Shown: positions 9,034 through 22,546 of the stretch, piece by piece
Position numbering within the stretch: position 1 is the stretch's first letter
Layout of the letters: the number at the start of each line of letters is the position of its first letter
Origin: Caenorhabditis elegans
Taxonomy: Eukaryota; Nematoda; Chromadorea; Rhabditida; Rhabditidae
DNA: 64,000 nucleotides
Assembly: GCF_000002985.6 (NCBI RefSeq)
Contig: NC_003282.8
Span: 11,842,001-11,906,000 of the forward strand
Reading direction: 5' to 3'
Made by a program: the position numbers and the translations under genes
The notes under the pieces: generated by a model
Database searches by the model: none
What the model saw: only the letters and a program-made list of their open reading frames with translations
What the model was told of the DNA's origin: nothing

Positions 9034-12000
9034 TCACTCGGCTGCTGTATAGTAGATAATTTCCGGAATCTGTCCGTCTTCAACACTTGTTCCGTTGTTG
9101 TTCATTGCTGCATATGTGAATTGGAACGTCACGTCGCTGTCGTGAGTGCTGACACGCCGAAGACCTTTTGTGCCGTAATACGAGTCAGGGCCCTGGAAAA
9201 AAGTTGATATTAAAACAGAAGATATTATGGGAACGCAGATACGGAATCTTGAAAAAGCTCTGCCCCCTAAGTTAATTATGAATTAAATGTAATAATATTC
9301 ATTATAAAACCAATTAAAAACGTTTTGAATTTACAGATTTACCGCCAAAAACCTAGCGAGACCCAACGTTTGGAGGCGGAGCGTTTTCGATTGGCCCTGG
9401 GGCGCTTTCAATAGGAACATTTTTCTGTATCATCATAATAAACATACCCTGATCAGAGCTGCTGCAATATAGGTTATACCAGGAAGAATCTCCACCGGCT
9501 CTTTGAAACAGACTCGGCATGGTCTAGAATTTCCGTCACACACAAAACTGGTATCATGCTCGGCCAATGTTTTGTTCGTTCCACAATGGATAATCTTGAT
9601 TTGCGTCTTATATTCATGTGGTCCAGAAATTGCACCATAAAGCCCGAATCCGACAACAAAAATACGCCGATCCACCATAAACTTGATACGATCAGACGTG
9701 CCACAGAATCCCCAACGATTCTCGATTCGTTGAAATCTTGAAACCACGTACTCTGTGCTTGAAATCTGACATCGTGGCCTATCAGAGTAGACAAGAACTG
9801 GTCGATCTGGTGGAGACACTGCGAGATATTTGAATATCTTGTTCATTTCACGATCCGAGAGAATGTGGCTGGGCTCTGAAATAATAATTTAAAGTTTTTT
9901 TTTGTAGAAAAGTAGAAAGTATATAAAAATAATGTTGCTTACCAACGTGCAATGCAAATTCATCGATCTTCATAAGTGGGAATCTAATAAGAGGGATTGA
10001 TCTTGAAAGAACAGCTCTACGACTATCTCCATTGGCTGGCATTCCCCGTCTCTCTGCTTCGAACTTCGCCCATCGTAGAACAGCCTGAAATAGTTTTCGA
10101 ATTTATAAAAGGTCACGTAAGCTGTAGTTTGAAAATTTAGAAAAAAGAAATGCCAGTCTGAATATCAATCATTCCTAGGTGTATTATTAAAAATGAACAA
10201 AATCGTCAACAGTGCTATGATGGGAGTGGCTAAGCGCATCATGATGTGCAGACCTACACATTTCAAGGTTACTCTCTAGACTTGGCAGATGAATTGGAAT
10301 TTGAAAATTATTTAGGTGGATTACTCGATAAATCCATGGATGGACGAAAAGATTCAGGCAGATTTTGAGAAAGCCACGAAGCAATGGGATACACTGAAGA
10401 GTACAATTGAGAAGTGTGGAGCTGAGGTGGTTGTGATGGAATCAGAAGATGCTCGAGACTACCCGGATATTGTTTTCTGTGCGAATGCAGGCATTCTTCG
10501 TGGAAATAAGATATATTTGTCACATTTTGCCTTCCCCGAAAGATATGGAGAACATGTGTTCTATAAACGATTTTTCGACAAGCTCGGCTATCAGACTTCT
10601 TTCAATCATAAAATTATTCACGAAGGAGCCGGAGATGCGTTGTGGTGTGGCAATGGAATGAATATTCTTGTGAGTGGAGTTGGACCAAGATCTGATGTTC
10701 AAGCGTGTCAGGACATCAAACGGAAGTTGAAGTTAAATTCTGACGATACGTTCTACGTAGTCGCAGCTCGTCTGGTAGATCCACGTTTTTATCACGTTGA
10801 TACATGTTTCTGTCCGCTTGATGAGGACCTAGCAATGGCTTACATGCCAGCATTCGACAGTGTTTCCCAGAACAATATTCGAAACTACACGGATCTCTTA
10901 CCGGTAACAATTTCCACATTTTCAAGAGATTTTACTAATTTCCAAAAATTCTAGGTTCCTGAGAAAGATGCCCGCCGGTTTGTGTGCAATTCCGTGGTGA
11001 TTGGCAAAAACGTAATAGTTCATCATGGTTCAGACACGACGTTTAAGCTGCTAGAGCAACATGGATTCCAGGTTCATCCGATTGACATGAGCGAATTTAT
11101 GAAAGCTGGTGGTTCCGCAAAATGTTGCACTTTGAGATTGGAATAAATGAATATTCTTTTTTTTTTTAATTTTGAAATTTGGAATCTCACCTGAAACAAG
11201 AATATCTCTCGTATCCGTAGACCATCTCTTGTCAGAACTTCGCATAGTGTATCTAGATCAATTTCAGTGAATCCTTCTCCGTTCAGTGCTTCCAGTGTAT
11301 TTTTATCGATGACCTCTAGACACTTTTGCATCAAATCTGGCTCATCGAATAATTTTGCTTGTGAGAGCATCATAAAAGCATTGTCAGGAACAAGTCGTTG
11401 TTTTAAGAAGCGAACACATTCTTTTTCCATCGCAGGTACCGCGTACTTTTTCGCTGTGTATAGAGTTGTCATAACTGATTCTGCTTCGATTTTCACTTCG
11501 TCCGAATAGAGAAATTTGAGAAGAGCTAAAAATGCGGATGGCTCAACGTCTGGCAATTCGATTTCTAGAGCTTCTTCTGTATTTTTTGGAGTTAGTCCAC
11601 CATTAAACATTGCATCAAACACAACACTTCCAATTGAGAGAACAAATTTGTGTGCTGGAATTCGTTGTCTAGAATCATCGATTCCCACAACAAAAAATAC
11701 ATCAGCGAGTGTCTCATTGCAATACATATGTTCGATCCGTTCTCTCAGCGTCTTCTTGTCAGCTTGCCATCCTAAAAGCGGACGTGCTCCTGGGTTTTCT
11801 TCCGGATGATTTGTCGGCTCTGAACAAGGTTTTTTGTGCTCGAACGGTGAATTTAGTTACAACAAACTTTTTTTCTGCACAATTGTTACCGGTTTCCTGC
11901 CAATCGCAAATAAATTCGAGACATGTTCAGCTAAATTTCTGCTCACTGGCAAAATATTAACGGCCTTCTCAACATTTGATGCTTGTTTTCCCTCGTCCTG

Positions 12001-12884
12001 TGGGAATCGTGTTCCGAATAAAGCTGAAAAATTGAAAAATCAGATAAATTTTTGATTTTAATTGTTTTATGTGTATTTATGTCTCAAAACAACACATTTT
12101 AAATAATGGGAAACTTTTCTCAATAAAAATAAAAATATTCGCTGCAATTCATTATATTTTTCAATCTATTACTTTTTTTTCTTGATTTTTAATCTAAAAA
12201 AACGGCTTATAGAATCCGTTTTTGCGGAATTTTCATAGTTTTTCGCACGATTTGTCGAGATTTCTGTGCTTTTATTGCGAAATTAGAGTTTTTCGATAAA
12301 TAAATAGACTTTTAAATAACTGAAAATTACGAAAAACCGATGAAGCAATAAGAGCTTGAACTCACAGTACTCTTTAATCTAACAAAAAAGTGTCGTTTTG
12401 ACCCAAAAATCGCGAAATTTTGCATTTTCTCACCTGCAACTTCTCCAAGTGATGACGTGGATGAGGAGTGTACGTGACGAGATGAACTCTGTGGAGGACT
12501 CGAAGATGCATACTCGTGAAGCACGTTTGCAGGAAGATCGAGTGTTGAACTGGACTTTTGTTGTTGTTGATGCTCGTGATTTGCTGCTGTTCGGCGAGAT
12601 GGGTAGAGCTGGTTTTCACTGTAAGTTGATTTATTTAATTTTGCTCAAATTAAAAAAAACTCACCCTTGAAAAATACTATCCGAGTTTTCTGGCTCGCAA
12701 GATCCACTGGATTGTCGCCTAAAAATCGATTTTAAATCAGAAAAGTAAAGTTTTAAAATTAATTACCGATTGCAAGGGCCTTCCTCTGGGTCTGATACCT
12801 GGAAATATTATTTTTGATATTAAAAAACGTTCTATTTAACTGAAAATAATCAAAATTTACCTCCACTCCATTTTCCGAGCTCAT
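9034..12884 (-). CDS. BTB-BACK-PHR protein, BTBD1/2/3/6 family (about 602 aa, 9 exons)
   Basis: Exons, minus strand: 12884-12861, 12798-12767, 12718-12665, 12618-12434, 12023-11868, 11819-11191, 10084-9943, 9875-9448 and 9192-9034. The first 150 residues are Ser/Gln-rich. The BTB domain starts at about residue 180 ([25 protein letters not shown]). A BACK domain follows, including the hallmark [13 protein letters not shown]. The C-terminal PHR beta-sandwich contains [28 protein letters not shown] and [14 protein letters not shown]. Vertebrate relatives are cullin-3 substrate adaptors. The junction after the fifth exon needs a weak gtttgt donor at 11867 to keep phase. An antiparallel DDAH gene sits in the intron between 10084 and 11191. 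I have a weak memory of the name tag-30 for this worm gene but do not assert it. Confidence 0.9.
10193..11146 (+). CDS. DDAH / arginine-deiminase-type amidinohydrolase nested in an intron (284 aa, 3 exons)
   Basis: Exons are 10193-10267, 10316-10903 and 10955-11146, all in phase. The protein has the beta/alpha-propeller amidinotransferase signatures: [19 protein letters not shown] at the start, CANAG at about residue 80, [19 protein letters not shown], the catalytic-His segment RFYHVDTCF (His185), and a C-terminal GGSAKCC holding the nucleophilic Cys (278 or 279). Family members hydrolyse dimethylarginine to citrulline and dimethylamine, or related guanidino substrates; the exact substrate cannot be told from sequence. 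There is no signal peptide, so it is likely cytosolic. The whole gene lies inside one intron of the opposite-strand BTB gene. Its stop codon is 44 bp from that gene's exon at 11191, and an AATAAA overlaps the stop codon. Confidence 0.9.
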
Positions 12885-12933
12885 AATATTAAAAAAAATC
12901 AAATAATGATGAGAATGTGGCTTAAGACCGGCT

Positions 12934-12941
12934 TTTATTCG
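12934..12941 (-). terminator. Candidate poly(A) signal of ech-2 just upstream of the BTB gene
   Basis: AATAAAA on the minus strand, about 210 bp after the ech-2 stop and about 50 bp before the BTB start. This is the spacing expected between cistrons of a worm operon. Confidence 0.4.
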
Positions 12942-13146
12942 ATGTCACTTGATCGAATTGCAAGAGGCTCTTCGATGTTCAGTGCGATGGAGCGCGATTG
13001 CACTACGTTTATTTAGAAGGGAGGACAGTCAATAAAAACTCGTAAACAGTGGAAAAGGCACGATATAATAACGAAATAACGAAACAAACAAAGAATAAAC
13101 TTCTAAAAATCTACACAATTATGGAGGCTAAAGGAAGAAGATAAAT

Positions 13147-14341
13147 TTAATTCTTTTTCACTTCCTCAACAAGATCGTTTGTGTGCTCGAAGTCTGCAGG
13201 TCGTTTTCCAATAAATGCAGAAATTCCTTCTTGGCAATCCTTGAGCTTCAGATTTCCAACCATCACTCGGGAACCATATCTAAAATTTGATAATGAATGC
13301 CAACGTAATTTGAATAATTTTTTTTTCAGTTTTTCATATTTCTCGAACAAAAATTAATACTCAAAAATTGAGATTCCTGTTTTGCAAAAAATCTACTTGT
13401 CATATCAAATATGCTATTTTCCAAAATTACCTGTACGCATCCACAGTGCTCAATTCTGCTTGTGTATAGAAGAACGCTTTTCCAAGAGCCGTCACTGAGC
13501 GGCTGAAGTGCCCAATTTGTTCGGCGACATTGAGCGCTTCGAACTTGACTTGATCGTCTTCAACCACGCGGGAGACAAGTCCACTTCGAAGAGCAGCTTC
13601 CGAGTCGATTGGTTGAGCAGTCAGAAGCATGTCCATTGCTACTTTACGTGGTACTGCACGCACAAGAGCGATTCCAGGTGTCGAGCAGAATAATCCGAGC
13701 TTCTGTCTGAATAATTAAAGTTTTTCATCAGCTTCAAAAAACCAATTTATTACCCTGGAACTAAAAATTTCGAACTTTTTCCAGCAACAACGACATCACA
13801 GGAGGCAACAAGCTGTAGGCCAGCCGCAGCTGCAGTCCCATTAACTTCTGCAATCACAGGAACTTTCATATTGCGGATGAAGTTCATCATGTCACCGCAC
13901 GTGTTGAAAATTTCATTGTGTTTATCAGACCCGCTCTCTGTAGTCTGAAAGATTTTATGAATGAAAGTAGGTTTCAAGATATTGTAGTCAGACTCACGAG
14001 CTCTTTCAATTCGTGTCCGGCGGAAAAGGATTTGCCATTATGAGCAATAATTACTGATCGAACCTTAATTGTTCTATCTTTTTCAGTTTCAGCATAAACA
14101 CCCACTTTTTCAATCTTGTCAATAGCCTTCAACTCCGCAAATAGTTCATTGATCATTGCCAGGGACAGCGTGTTCACTTTCTTATCGTTTAAAATGAACC
14201 GGACAACCGAGTTTCCCTGAAAACTGTAGGGAATTGAAGGTTCCTCTTTATTTGTGATCAACTTACTTGATAGAGCTCTCTTTCAAGTAGAGTTCTCGCT
14301 GCTTTTGAAGTGGAAAATGCCCGCAATGAAGATTTGAACAT
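13147..14341 (-). CDS. ech-2: Enoyl-CoA hydratase/isomerase family protein (297 aa, 5 exons)
   Basis: Exons, minus strand: 14341-14267, 14216-13998, 13944-13754, 13706-13431 and 13279-13147. The N terminus (MFKSSLRAFSTSKAAR) is basic and amphipathic, typical of a mitochondrial targeting peptide. The crotonase fold follows: VRSVIIAHNGKSFSAGHEL for the first oxyanion-hole strand, and EVNGTAAAAGLQLVASCD for the second. The closest human type is ECHDC3. The catalytic acids of classical hydratases are not obvious (GTAAAAGLQL in place of GxxxGGGxEL), so activity on enoyl-CoA is uncertain. The gene name rests on synteny directly beside let-92 as I remember it. The BTB gene starts 263 bp downstream on the same strand, so the two may be co-transcribed. 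Confidence 0.9.
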
Positions 14342-16445
14342 TTTAAATACTGTAAAGCTTAAATTTTGTTTGAAATACTGTATAAAATTATGATTTAAAG
14401 AATAAGTTACAATAATTAAAAAAAAAACCGAGAGGCGGAGTCACAATGCAACCCTGGCACGGTTCCCCAAAAAACCGTGCGGCAGCAGTGTCGTCGAGCC
14501 TTTTCGCGGTTTTTTTACGCTTTTCAAAATTAAACGTGCATTTTTTTTCTTATTTTACCATCATTTCTAATTAAATTTTAATGCTGATATGAAAGCTTTC
14601 AAAAAAGAAATTTCCAAAAATCGACTTATAGCTCAAAAATGTACAAAAAGTTTCGTCAAAATGTAAGTGCCTTCTTGAATTCATCATCTAGCATGTTTTT
14701 GATGTCATTCTTTAACACCTGATGCTGAAAATCTCCGGTTTCAATCATATTGTTTACTAGATTCAGTTACTGGAGCCGTTAGTAACAAACTATTGTCATT
14801 CCGCTAGATCGTATTCCTACTTTTAATTTGAATTATAATTAGCTCACCAGTTTTTTTTTCTGTCTGAAGTTTTCGGTCTTTTTCAACAATGATTTTGTTA
14901 CATAATAATTTAAAAAATCGGACATCATTAACCTTCGTTAGTTGCCAATCGATAGTTTCATCTTCTAAAACATACCGTTTTTTCTGAAATTTCGCATAAA
15001 TGAGTCATCATGATTCTGCTGGGTTATGAAATGTATTTTTCTAGAAATATTCTACCTCGAACATTTTTTTCAGTACGCCCCTCTATCATAACTTGGCCGT
15101 CCCTAGCACGTCACCAGAGCTCTAAATCCTCGCCTTTTCACACCTCCTTTCTGCACACAACGCCTCTGCTGTCGTCGTTGTCGCCTTCAGCGATAACGCC
15201 AATAAACGAAAACATCGGTTCAGGAAGAGGACTTCTTCACTTCTCTCCGTCTTGTTAACAACAGACAGTGAGGGTGTTCAGTAGAGCGCAGTGAACCGCG
15301 ACGCGAGCCCTTGCGATGCGGTCGCTCTTTCCTCTGCCTTATATCTTTTCTTTTTCATCTCTTTCTCCGTCACTTTCGCAATGCGATTGGTTCCTCGGCT
15401 GGTTATAGCACAGGAGTGCCGCTGCTCCTTCGCTATCTGTCGTCTGATCCTCCGTCACTGCCCAATTGGCGGGCCCCGCATCTCTCTGCAGCCCTGCTTT
15501 CTCCGCCTCGCTCTCCTCACAAAACAACAATTTTGTCGTACTCGATCATCCCGCGTTCTCTATCATTTTGATGTCTTCCACTAATGTTAAATTCATTTAT
15601 TCCGTTCTCACGTGTTCCCATTACAATTGGCTTTTGCCCATTGAATATTGATTATGATTCACCGAAAATAAGGCAAAAAAAACACAGTTTTATGATTTTT
15701 TTTTTCATTTGAAGAGTTTCAGTTACATAATTAGGTTTTTTACCGTATCAACGTTTGCCTAACAATTAAAATATTTTAATTCTCGTTAGAACATAGATTG
15801 ACCCCTATTGTGAAACATAATTAACAACATTTGTTCTTTGCCTTATCGGAACGGAATGAAATTCCGTATGGTTTGGTGGGAGGTAGAAACGCAAACAGCG
15901 AGTTATCGATTTCCTCTTTTTCCTATGAATATTTTTCAGCGCGTGATTGTTGTTCATCTTTCACTTCTTCGTCTAAAATTGAGAATGGACACTTTTTGAC
16001 ACTAGTAACTAATCCGGTCTGGCATTTAGTAACATTGAAAAATAATCCATAAAAACTACACATTTTATTTCTATGTTCTTGTTTTCTTTTCTTAACCTGT
16101 TCACGATTGATTTTCCGTCTTTTTTAAAACTTGTGCTTTACATCATTTCATTAACTGTCTCTCCTCCAATTGTGACGTTTTCTTTTTCGTTATAAGATGC
16201 TGTTGGAGCAAGGGGCACTTAATCCCTTTTGTCTTGCAATCCTATCAGTTTATACGGAAAGAAGAATCCGCTGAAAAGTATTGACTGTGAGGCAACAGCG
16301 TGAGTTTCTGCTCTTCACGCTTTCTCCGACTCGTGCTCCGTTGCTATAGCTGCCCACGTTGTCTTTCTTCTTTCTCTATGCGTTCTTATCATTCAAACTT
16401 TTTTATACTTCTAATTTCTTGACCAACAAATAAGTTTTCAGTAGT
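14342..16445. other. Intergenic region between ech-2 and let-92 (divergent promoters)
   Basis: The two genes are transcribed away from each other. Bases 15060-15580 are CT- and GC-richer than the surroundings, with a GTGAACCGCGACGCGAG segment near 15290, and may hold the let-92 promoter. A TTTTCAG acceptor at 16435-16441 lies 4 nt before the let-92 ATG and marks a trans-splice site or a 5' UTR intron. Open frames here look like chance. Confidence 0.5.
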
Positions 16446-17704
<1,259 letters not shown>

Positions 17705-18441
17705 ATAGATACCTCCGTTCAAATCGCCGTTTTCATTTTCTTTTTTTTCCGTATTATCCCCCTTACCCAATTAATTTCAATACTTTCTCTCACTTTTCCT
17801 CTTTTTCATCGTTTCAGTCATTATATAGAATATCGTTGTTTTTGTATCGTTGCCCAACACCATCCTATTTGACAATCCCATCTCTTCTGAAGTTGCTCGA
17901 AATGATTGTTGTGTTCTTCATCTATCTTTTTTGTTCCATTCTCTTGTCCTCTACCAAAATTTAGGCGATCAAACCGTGCTTCTCTTCTCAAATGATGCGA
18001 TGATAGGGATGAAAATTTCATTGTTCATGTAAATTAATGTGGTGGGAAGAGTTTGGCGGAATCATTAGCCATTACTGAAAAAATATCTCCGACATCTCGT
18101 GTCAACCTTAGCACTCGGTTCTCTTCCTTCACTCAATGAAGCAATCAATATTCTTTTCAGTCATCCCCGTGTGAGAAAAGTTGCGATCTTCTCCGCGCAC
18201 GCGCTGTACGGCGTTCGCTTCCAACATTTCTTTACTCTTTTTCTTTTCCTTCCATATTCTTACACTATTTTCCCCTCCATCCCATCCTTTTCACCACTTC
18301 CCGTCTTCCTTGTTTCTTATGATTATTATCACAAAATGCGAATGGACAACATCTCTCCCTTTTCCACTATTTTATTCCCCCATTTTGTTTAATTATAATA
18401 TTATTTTTGCCCCATCAACATTTTGTTTATCATCAATGATC

Positions 18442-18447
18442 AATAAA
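18442..18447 (+). terminator. Candidate let-92 poly(A) signal before the MOB cistron
   Basis: I found no other AATAAA between the let-92 stop and the MOB start. It is about 107 nt upstream of the acceptor GGTTCCAG that ends at 18554, which is the classic spacing for trans-spliced operon genes in C. elegans. Confidence 0.5.
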
Positions 18448-18557
18448 CTGTGTCCACATCAAAGTTTTGAATTTTCGATTGCAATGTAGAAAGCATAAAA
18501 CAATACTTGTCTTGGTGAAAGAAAAAACTTTAAATCGAATTATTTTGGTTCCAGAAA

Positions 18558-20411
18558 ATGAGTGAACCAAGTTCATCATGGTGCAATCCAATGGCAGTTT
18601 CAACGTTAGGAAGTGGAAATCTTCGTGACGCTCTGAAACTTCCACCAGGGGAAGATAAAAATGAATGGCTCGCCGTAAATAGTAAGTTTTTGCTAAAAAA
18701 AACTTTGACATTTTTTTGCACAGCTTGGTAATAATAATTTGTAATAAAACAAAAAATAATTTATAATAAAACAAAAACTGCTAATTGTGATTTTTTTCGA
18801 GTTGATCCAATTTTCTCAAAAAATACAAAAAATTGGATAAATTTCCTACAGTAATCTTAAAGGCGCGTACACGAAAACAAATAAACACTGACGCGCGGCG
18901 AGACTATTTCTCAATTTTGGTTCTCCCTTTAAAAAAGCGGAAACATACAGTTTCTATAAGTTTTCTTTTTTAATTTTATTTTTGAAAAATTCCAAAAAAA
19001 AAGCGCATTTTTTCAGTAATCGATCTGGTAAATCAAGTTCGAATGGTTTTCGGAGTTCTCTGCGAATCCGAATGTACCGATTCAAAGTGTCCATCGATGA
19101 CAGCACATGGAAGACAATATACTTGGACCAGTGAAGGAACATTGTAAGCTTTTCTAAGTTTTTCCGTAATTCTTGGTTATCAAAATTCAATATTTTGAAA
19201 ATTCTTAAAATTGCAGAAAACCGTTTCAGTATACATAATCTAACTGTAAAACGTATATAATTGTTTAAAATTTGCTCGGTTTTTTTTTTCAATTTTGCAG
19301 CAAAAAATATATATAGTGCACTTTTTCTCAAATTCTATGACTTTGAAGCAACATATTTGACGCGCAAAATATCTCGTAGCGAAAACTACAGTAATTCTTT
19401 GAATGACTACTGTAGCGCCTGTGATTTTCGAAATAAAGAATTTAGTTATCGATAGAATATTAAAATTATACAAAAATGAGAAAATAATACGAAGAAACGA
19501 GGACAAAAAAATTTATTTCAACAATCGAGCCCGTAAATCGACACATGCGCTACAGTAGTTATCTATAGAATTACTGTAGTTTTCGCTACGAGATATTTTG
19601 CGCGTCAAATATGTTGCGCAATACGCATTCTCAAAATTTTGTGCTCCCATAATAAAGAGCCGAATTACTTTATAATTCCCGTTCAAATTTCGTTTTTGTG
19701 CTTTCTGACTATATTAATTCGGCTTTTCTTTATTTTTGGATTGTTTTTAACATGGTTTGTCACAGTTTTCCTCACAAGCAGAAAAAAATTTAAATTGAAA
19801 AATGAAGAAAAAACCAATTAATTGTTTTCTGGGAAACACCGAAATGTTGAAACTCGAAAACTAAACACATGCCTTTCTAATTTTTTTTTTGTTACAAAAT
19901 TGGAAAATCTGTAAAAATTCTGGAAAAACATTTTTTGTCATTAAGAGAAAAAAAACCACGTTCACTAGTGCACTACTCCATCTTTAAAAAAGAAGGAAAA
20001 TTAATTTTGTTTTCGTAAAAACGCAAAAAAACCATTCTCACATTAATCTTCATGTTCCAAAAAAAAAAAATCTATCTCAGACTGAACACAAGTGCTCCTC
20101 AATACATTGATCTATCGCTCACTGCATGCCAAAACAATGTCGACGACGAAAACGTGTTCCCATCGGAAATCGGAAAACAATTCCCCACGGACTTTGAGGA
20201 ACGTTGTCAAGCAATTATGAGGAGACTGTTCAGAATCTATGCTCACGTCTATTTTGCCCATGTCAATCACTTCAAAGCTATCAAGGCCTTGGCACACCTG
20301 AACACATCGTTCAAACAGTTCGTTCTATTCGCCAATCAATTCCAACTTCTCAACAAGGAAGAAACTGAACCATTACGGGAAATCATCGAGAATCTCATAT
20401 CGTTTAGCTAA
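18558..20411 (+). CDS. MOB-family kinase co-activator, MOB2-like (193 aa, 3 exons)
   Basis: Exons: 18558-18681, 19017-19143 and 20081-20411, in phase. The small globular Mob1/phocein fold is recognisable: NEWLAVN near residue 40, the zinc-site segment CTDSKCPSMTAHG, then APQYIDL, VFPSEIGKQFPTDFE and the His-containing helix HVYFAHVNHFKAIKALAHLN. MOB proteins bind and activate NDR/LATS kinases; the motif details (APQY, a V/I-D core and VFP) look closer to MOB2 than to MOB1. The start follows an acceptor that may receive a spliced leader. Intron 2 (937 bp) carries a palindromic repeat. Lying downstream of let-92 with operon-like spacing, it may be co-transcribed with it. Confidence 0.9.
18843..18915. 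repeat. Fragment of a common worm interspersed repeat
   Basis: The stretch CTACAGTAATCTTAAAGGCG followed by CTGACGCGCGGCGAGAC resembles (on the other strand) a frequent nematode repeat with CTCGCCGCGCG and CGCCTTTAAG. It lies in intron 1 of the MOB gene. Recognition is from memory. Confidence 0.4.
19349..19641. repeat. Palindromic repeat, copy 2 of 3
   Basis: The left arm from 19349 (CAACATATTTGACGCGCAAA) pairs with the right arm ending near 19630. Core CTCGTAGCGAAAACTACAGT. The left arm lacks the outermost block present in the right arm (CGCAATACGCATTCTC). It lies in intron 2 of the MOB gene. Confidence 0.75.
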
Positions 20412-22546
20412 ATAATCTGTTGTTAATAATATTCCCAATTCTGTGATTCCCCTTCTCCTCAGATGTGTAAAACTCTAATAAATTTGCTTTAAATTTTGAA
20501 CTATACGTGTTTATGAGTTTAAAATAGGTGCTTTTAGGATTAATACACAAAAAGACTGGATTATAAATCATAAGCTTCTGACGTTCATGATATGGTATCA
20601 GTTTGGGAAAACTTCAAAAATTCTCTAGTTTCTTTTCTTTTTGTGTGACGAATTGTTGAGAGATGTTCATTAAATTAATTGTTATCCGGTCTTTCAAATT
20701 ATCAAAAAAAAAAACTTTTCGGCTACATGTAGATAAGGTTTTTAGTTTGAGTACTTTCTCAAATAAGTTAGAACATTTTCCAGCAAAAGGATTTCAAAGA
20801 ATATTTATTGTTTGTCCACTTGTAATAGGGTGAGCAATAAGTTTTCCGTGTTTTCTCAGTTTTCATCCTTTTCAACTATCTATGTAAAAGTCCCTTTCAG
20901 AAGAAACCAAAACTTTCCAAAAAAACATTTTTTTTCTGAAAGTGGATACAACTAAATACGAATAATTTTTCTTGGATAAAGTTGAAAACATTAGCCACAA
21001 TTCTGCAGAAACCCCAAAATAATTAGCGAGATTTCAAAATTTATATTTCTATTTATTATATTTTGTATCACGAAAACACCAAATTCTGAAAATGCGTATT
21101 GTGCAACATACTTGACGCGCAAAATATCTTGTAGCGAAAACTACAGTAACTCTTCAAGTGACTACTGTTCATTAAAAGAATTACCGTAGTTTTCGCTACG
21201 AGATATTTTGCGCGTCAAACATGTTGCCTGTACGCATTCTGTACGCATTCTCATAGATGTTTGTTCCCGTAATAGAAAATATTTGAAAAATTATGAACAC
21301 TGAGAAAATGCGAAAAAGAACTTATTGATCGCCATAGTAGATCCTACTCGATAGAATCGAAATAAGAAGTTTTTTTTTCAAAATCAAATAGTTTTTCGAA
21401 CAAAATACCACTTAAAGATCAAATGCCACTGTTTGCTCTTTCTCTTTTTCCCGTCTGCATTCTTTTTATTTCGTCTCTTTTTGGATTCCATACCATACCA
21501 ATTCCACCTTTGAACTTACATTCCTTTTTTCTTTTTGCTTACTTGTCCTATACTAGGGGTTACATATTATATTCGCACTTTTCCTTTTTCGTCTACGGTC
21601 TCATCTAAATTCATTCTATTTACCAATTTGTTGTATTGAAAGGTGAAACAGAGTGAGAGAAGAGAGGAGAGAATGAGTGACTCACATTTTTGCCTTTCGA
21701 CTGTTTTGGATTTATTTGCATACTTCCACGTTTGTACAGATTTCACCTATTTTCTTTTCATTGATTTTCGTATTTGGTAGTTTTGGAAGTTTGCATTAGG
21801 GCGTGGTTGCAGTCTAGGTGAATTCTGAAATATAGATTCTACGAAACGGTCATATTACGTCTCCTTCTTATTCTCTTGTGTATGACTTCTTTCCTAGACA
21901 GGTACGACTGTAGCCGGACGAGACAGGCCTACCTGCCTACTGCCTGTTTTCAGAACTTTGCCATGAATGTCTGTGTTTCGTGTTTCCATAGTTTAGATTT
22001 GCCTATTTCTTATTAACTTGCTGAAATTTAAGAAATATGCTAAAATATGCTAAAAAGTCAGTTTTCATTTATTTTCATAATTTACAGGATGACCTAATAT
22101 TCTAATAATAACTATTACAAGGTCTTCCGCACCTAATTGTTGCAAGTTATCATTCTTGAAAACTATTGATAAGAGTTGAACTCTGAAGTAAACTATCTTC
22201 GAAATTTAAATTTCGCAAACCCCAAAAAAAACATGATTAAGAAGTTCTTTGGCCTATTTTTCAAATTTCAAATCCAGTCTTATCCGTACCACCTTCTGCT
22301 TTTTCTTCCCCAATATGAATCTTTGATTGCCTTTCTTTTTCCTCCATACTCCACCAATTTTCCGGTCACTACGGAAACGACCAGACAGCAACAACCTCTC
22401 GGCTCTCTTTTCCTGTGTATATTTCCTTCTTAAATCTTATTTTTAGTGTTTTATCCAGATTTAGATTTTTTCAAAAAAGATTATCCCATTTTAAAGATCT
22501 TTAGGGGTTTCAAAATTGATTTCAATTTCAGAAAACATAAAATCAA
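20412..22546. other. Intergenic region between the MOB gene and trpa-1
   Basis: Starts with the MOB 3' UTR (AATAAA at 20477-20482). It contains the third palindromic repeat (21081-21259) and a TGCCTAC-type repeat (21925-21947). No coding signal. A TTTCAG acceptor at 22526-22531 precedes the trpa-1 start by 15 nt. Confidence 0.5.
21081..21259. repeat. Palindromic repeat, copy 3 of 3
   Basis: Arms 21081-21167 and 21178-21259, the shortest loop of the three copies. The right arm contains a local tandem duplication of TGTACGCATTC. Confidence 0.7.
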
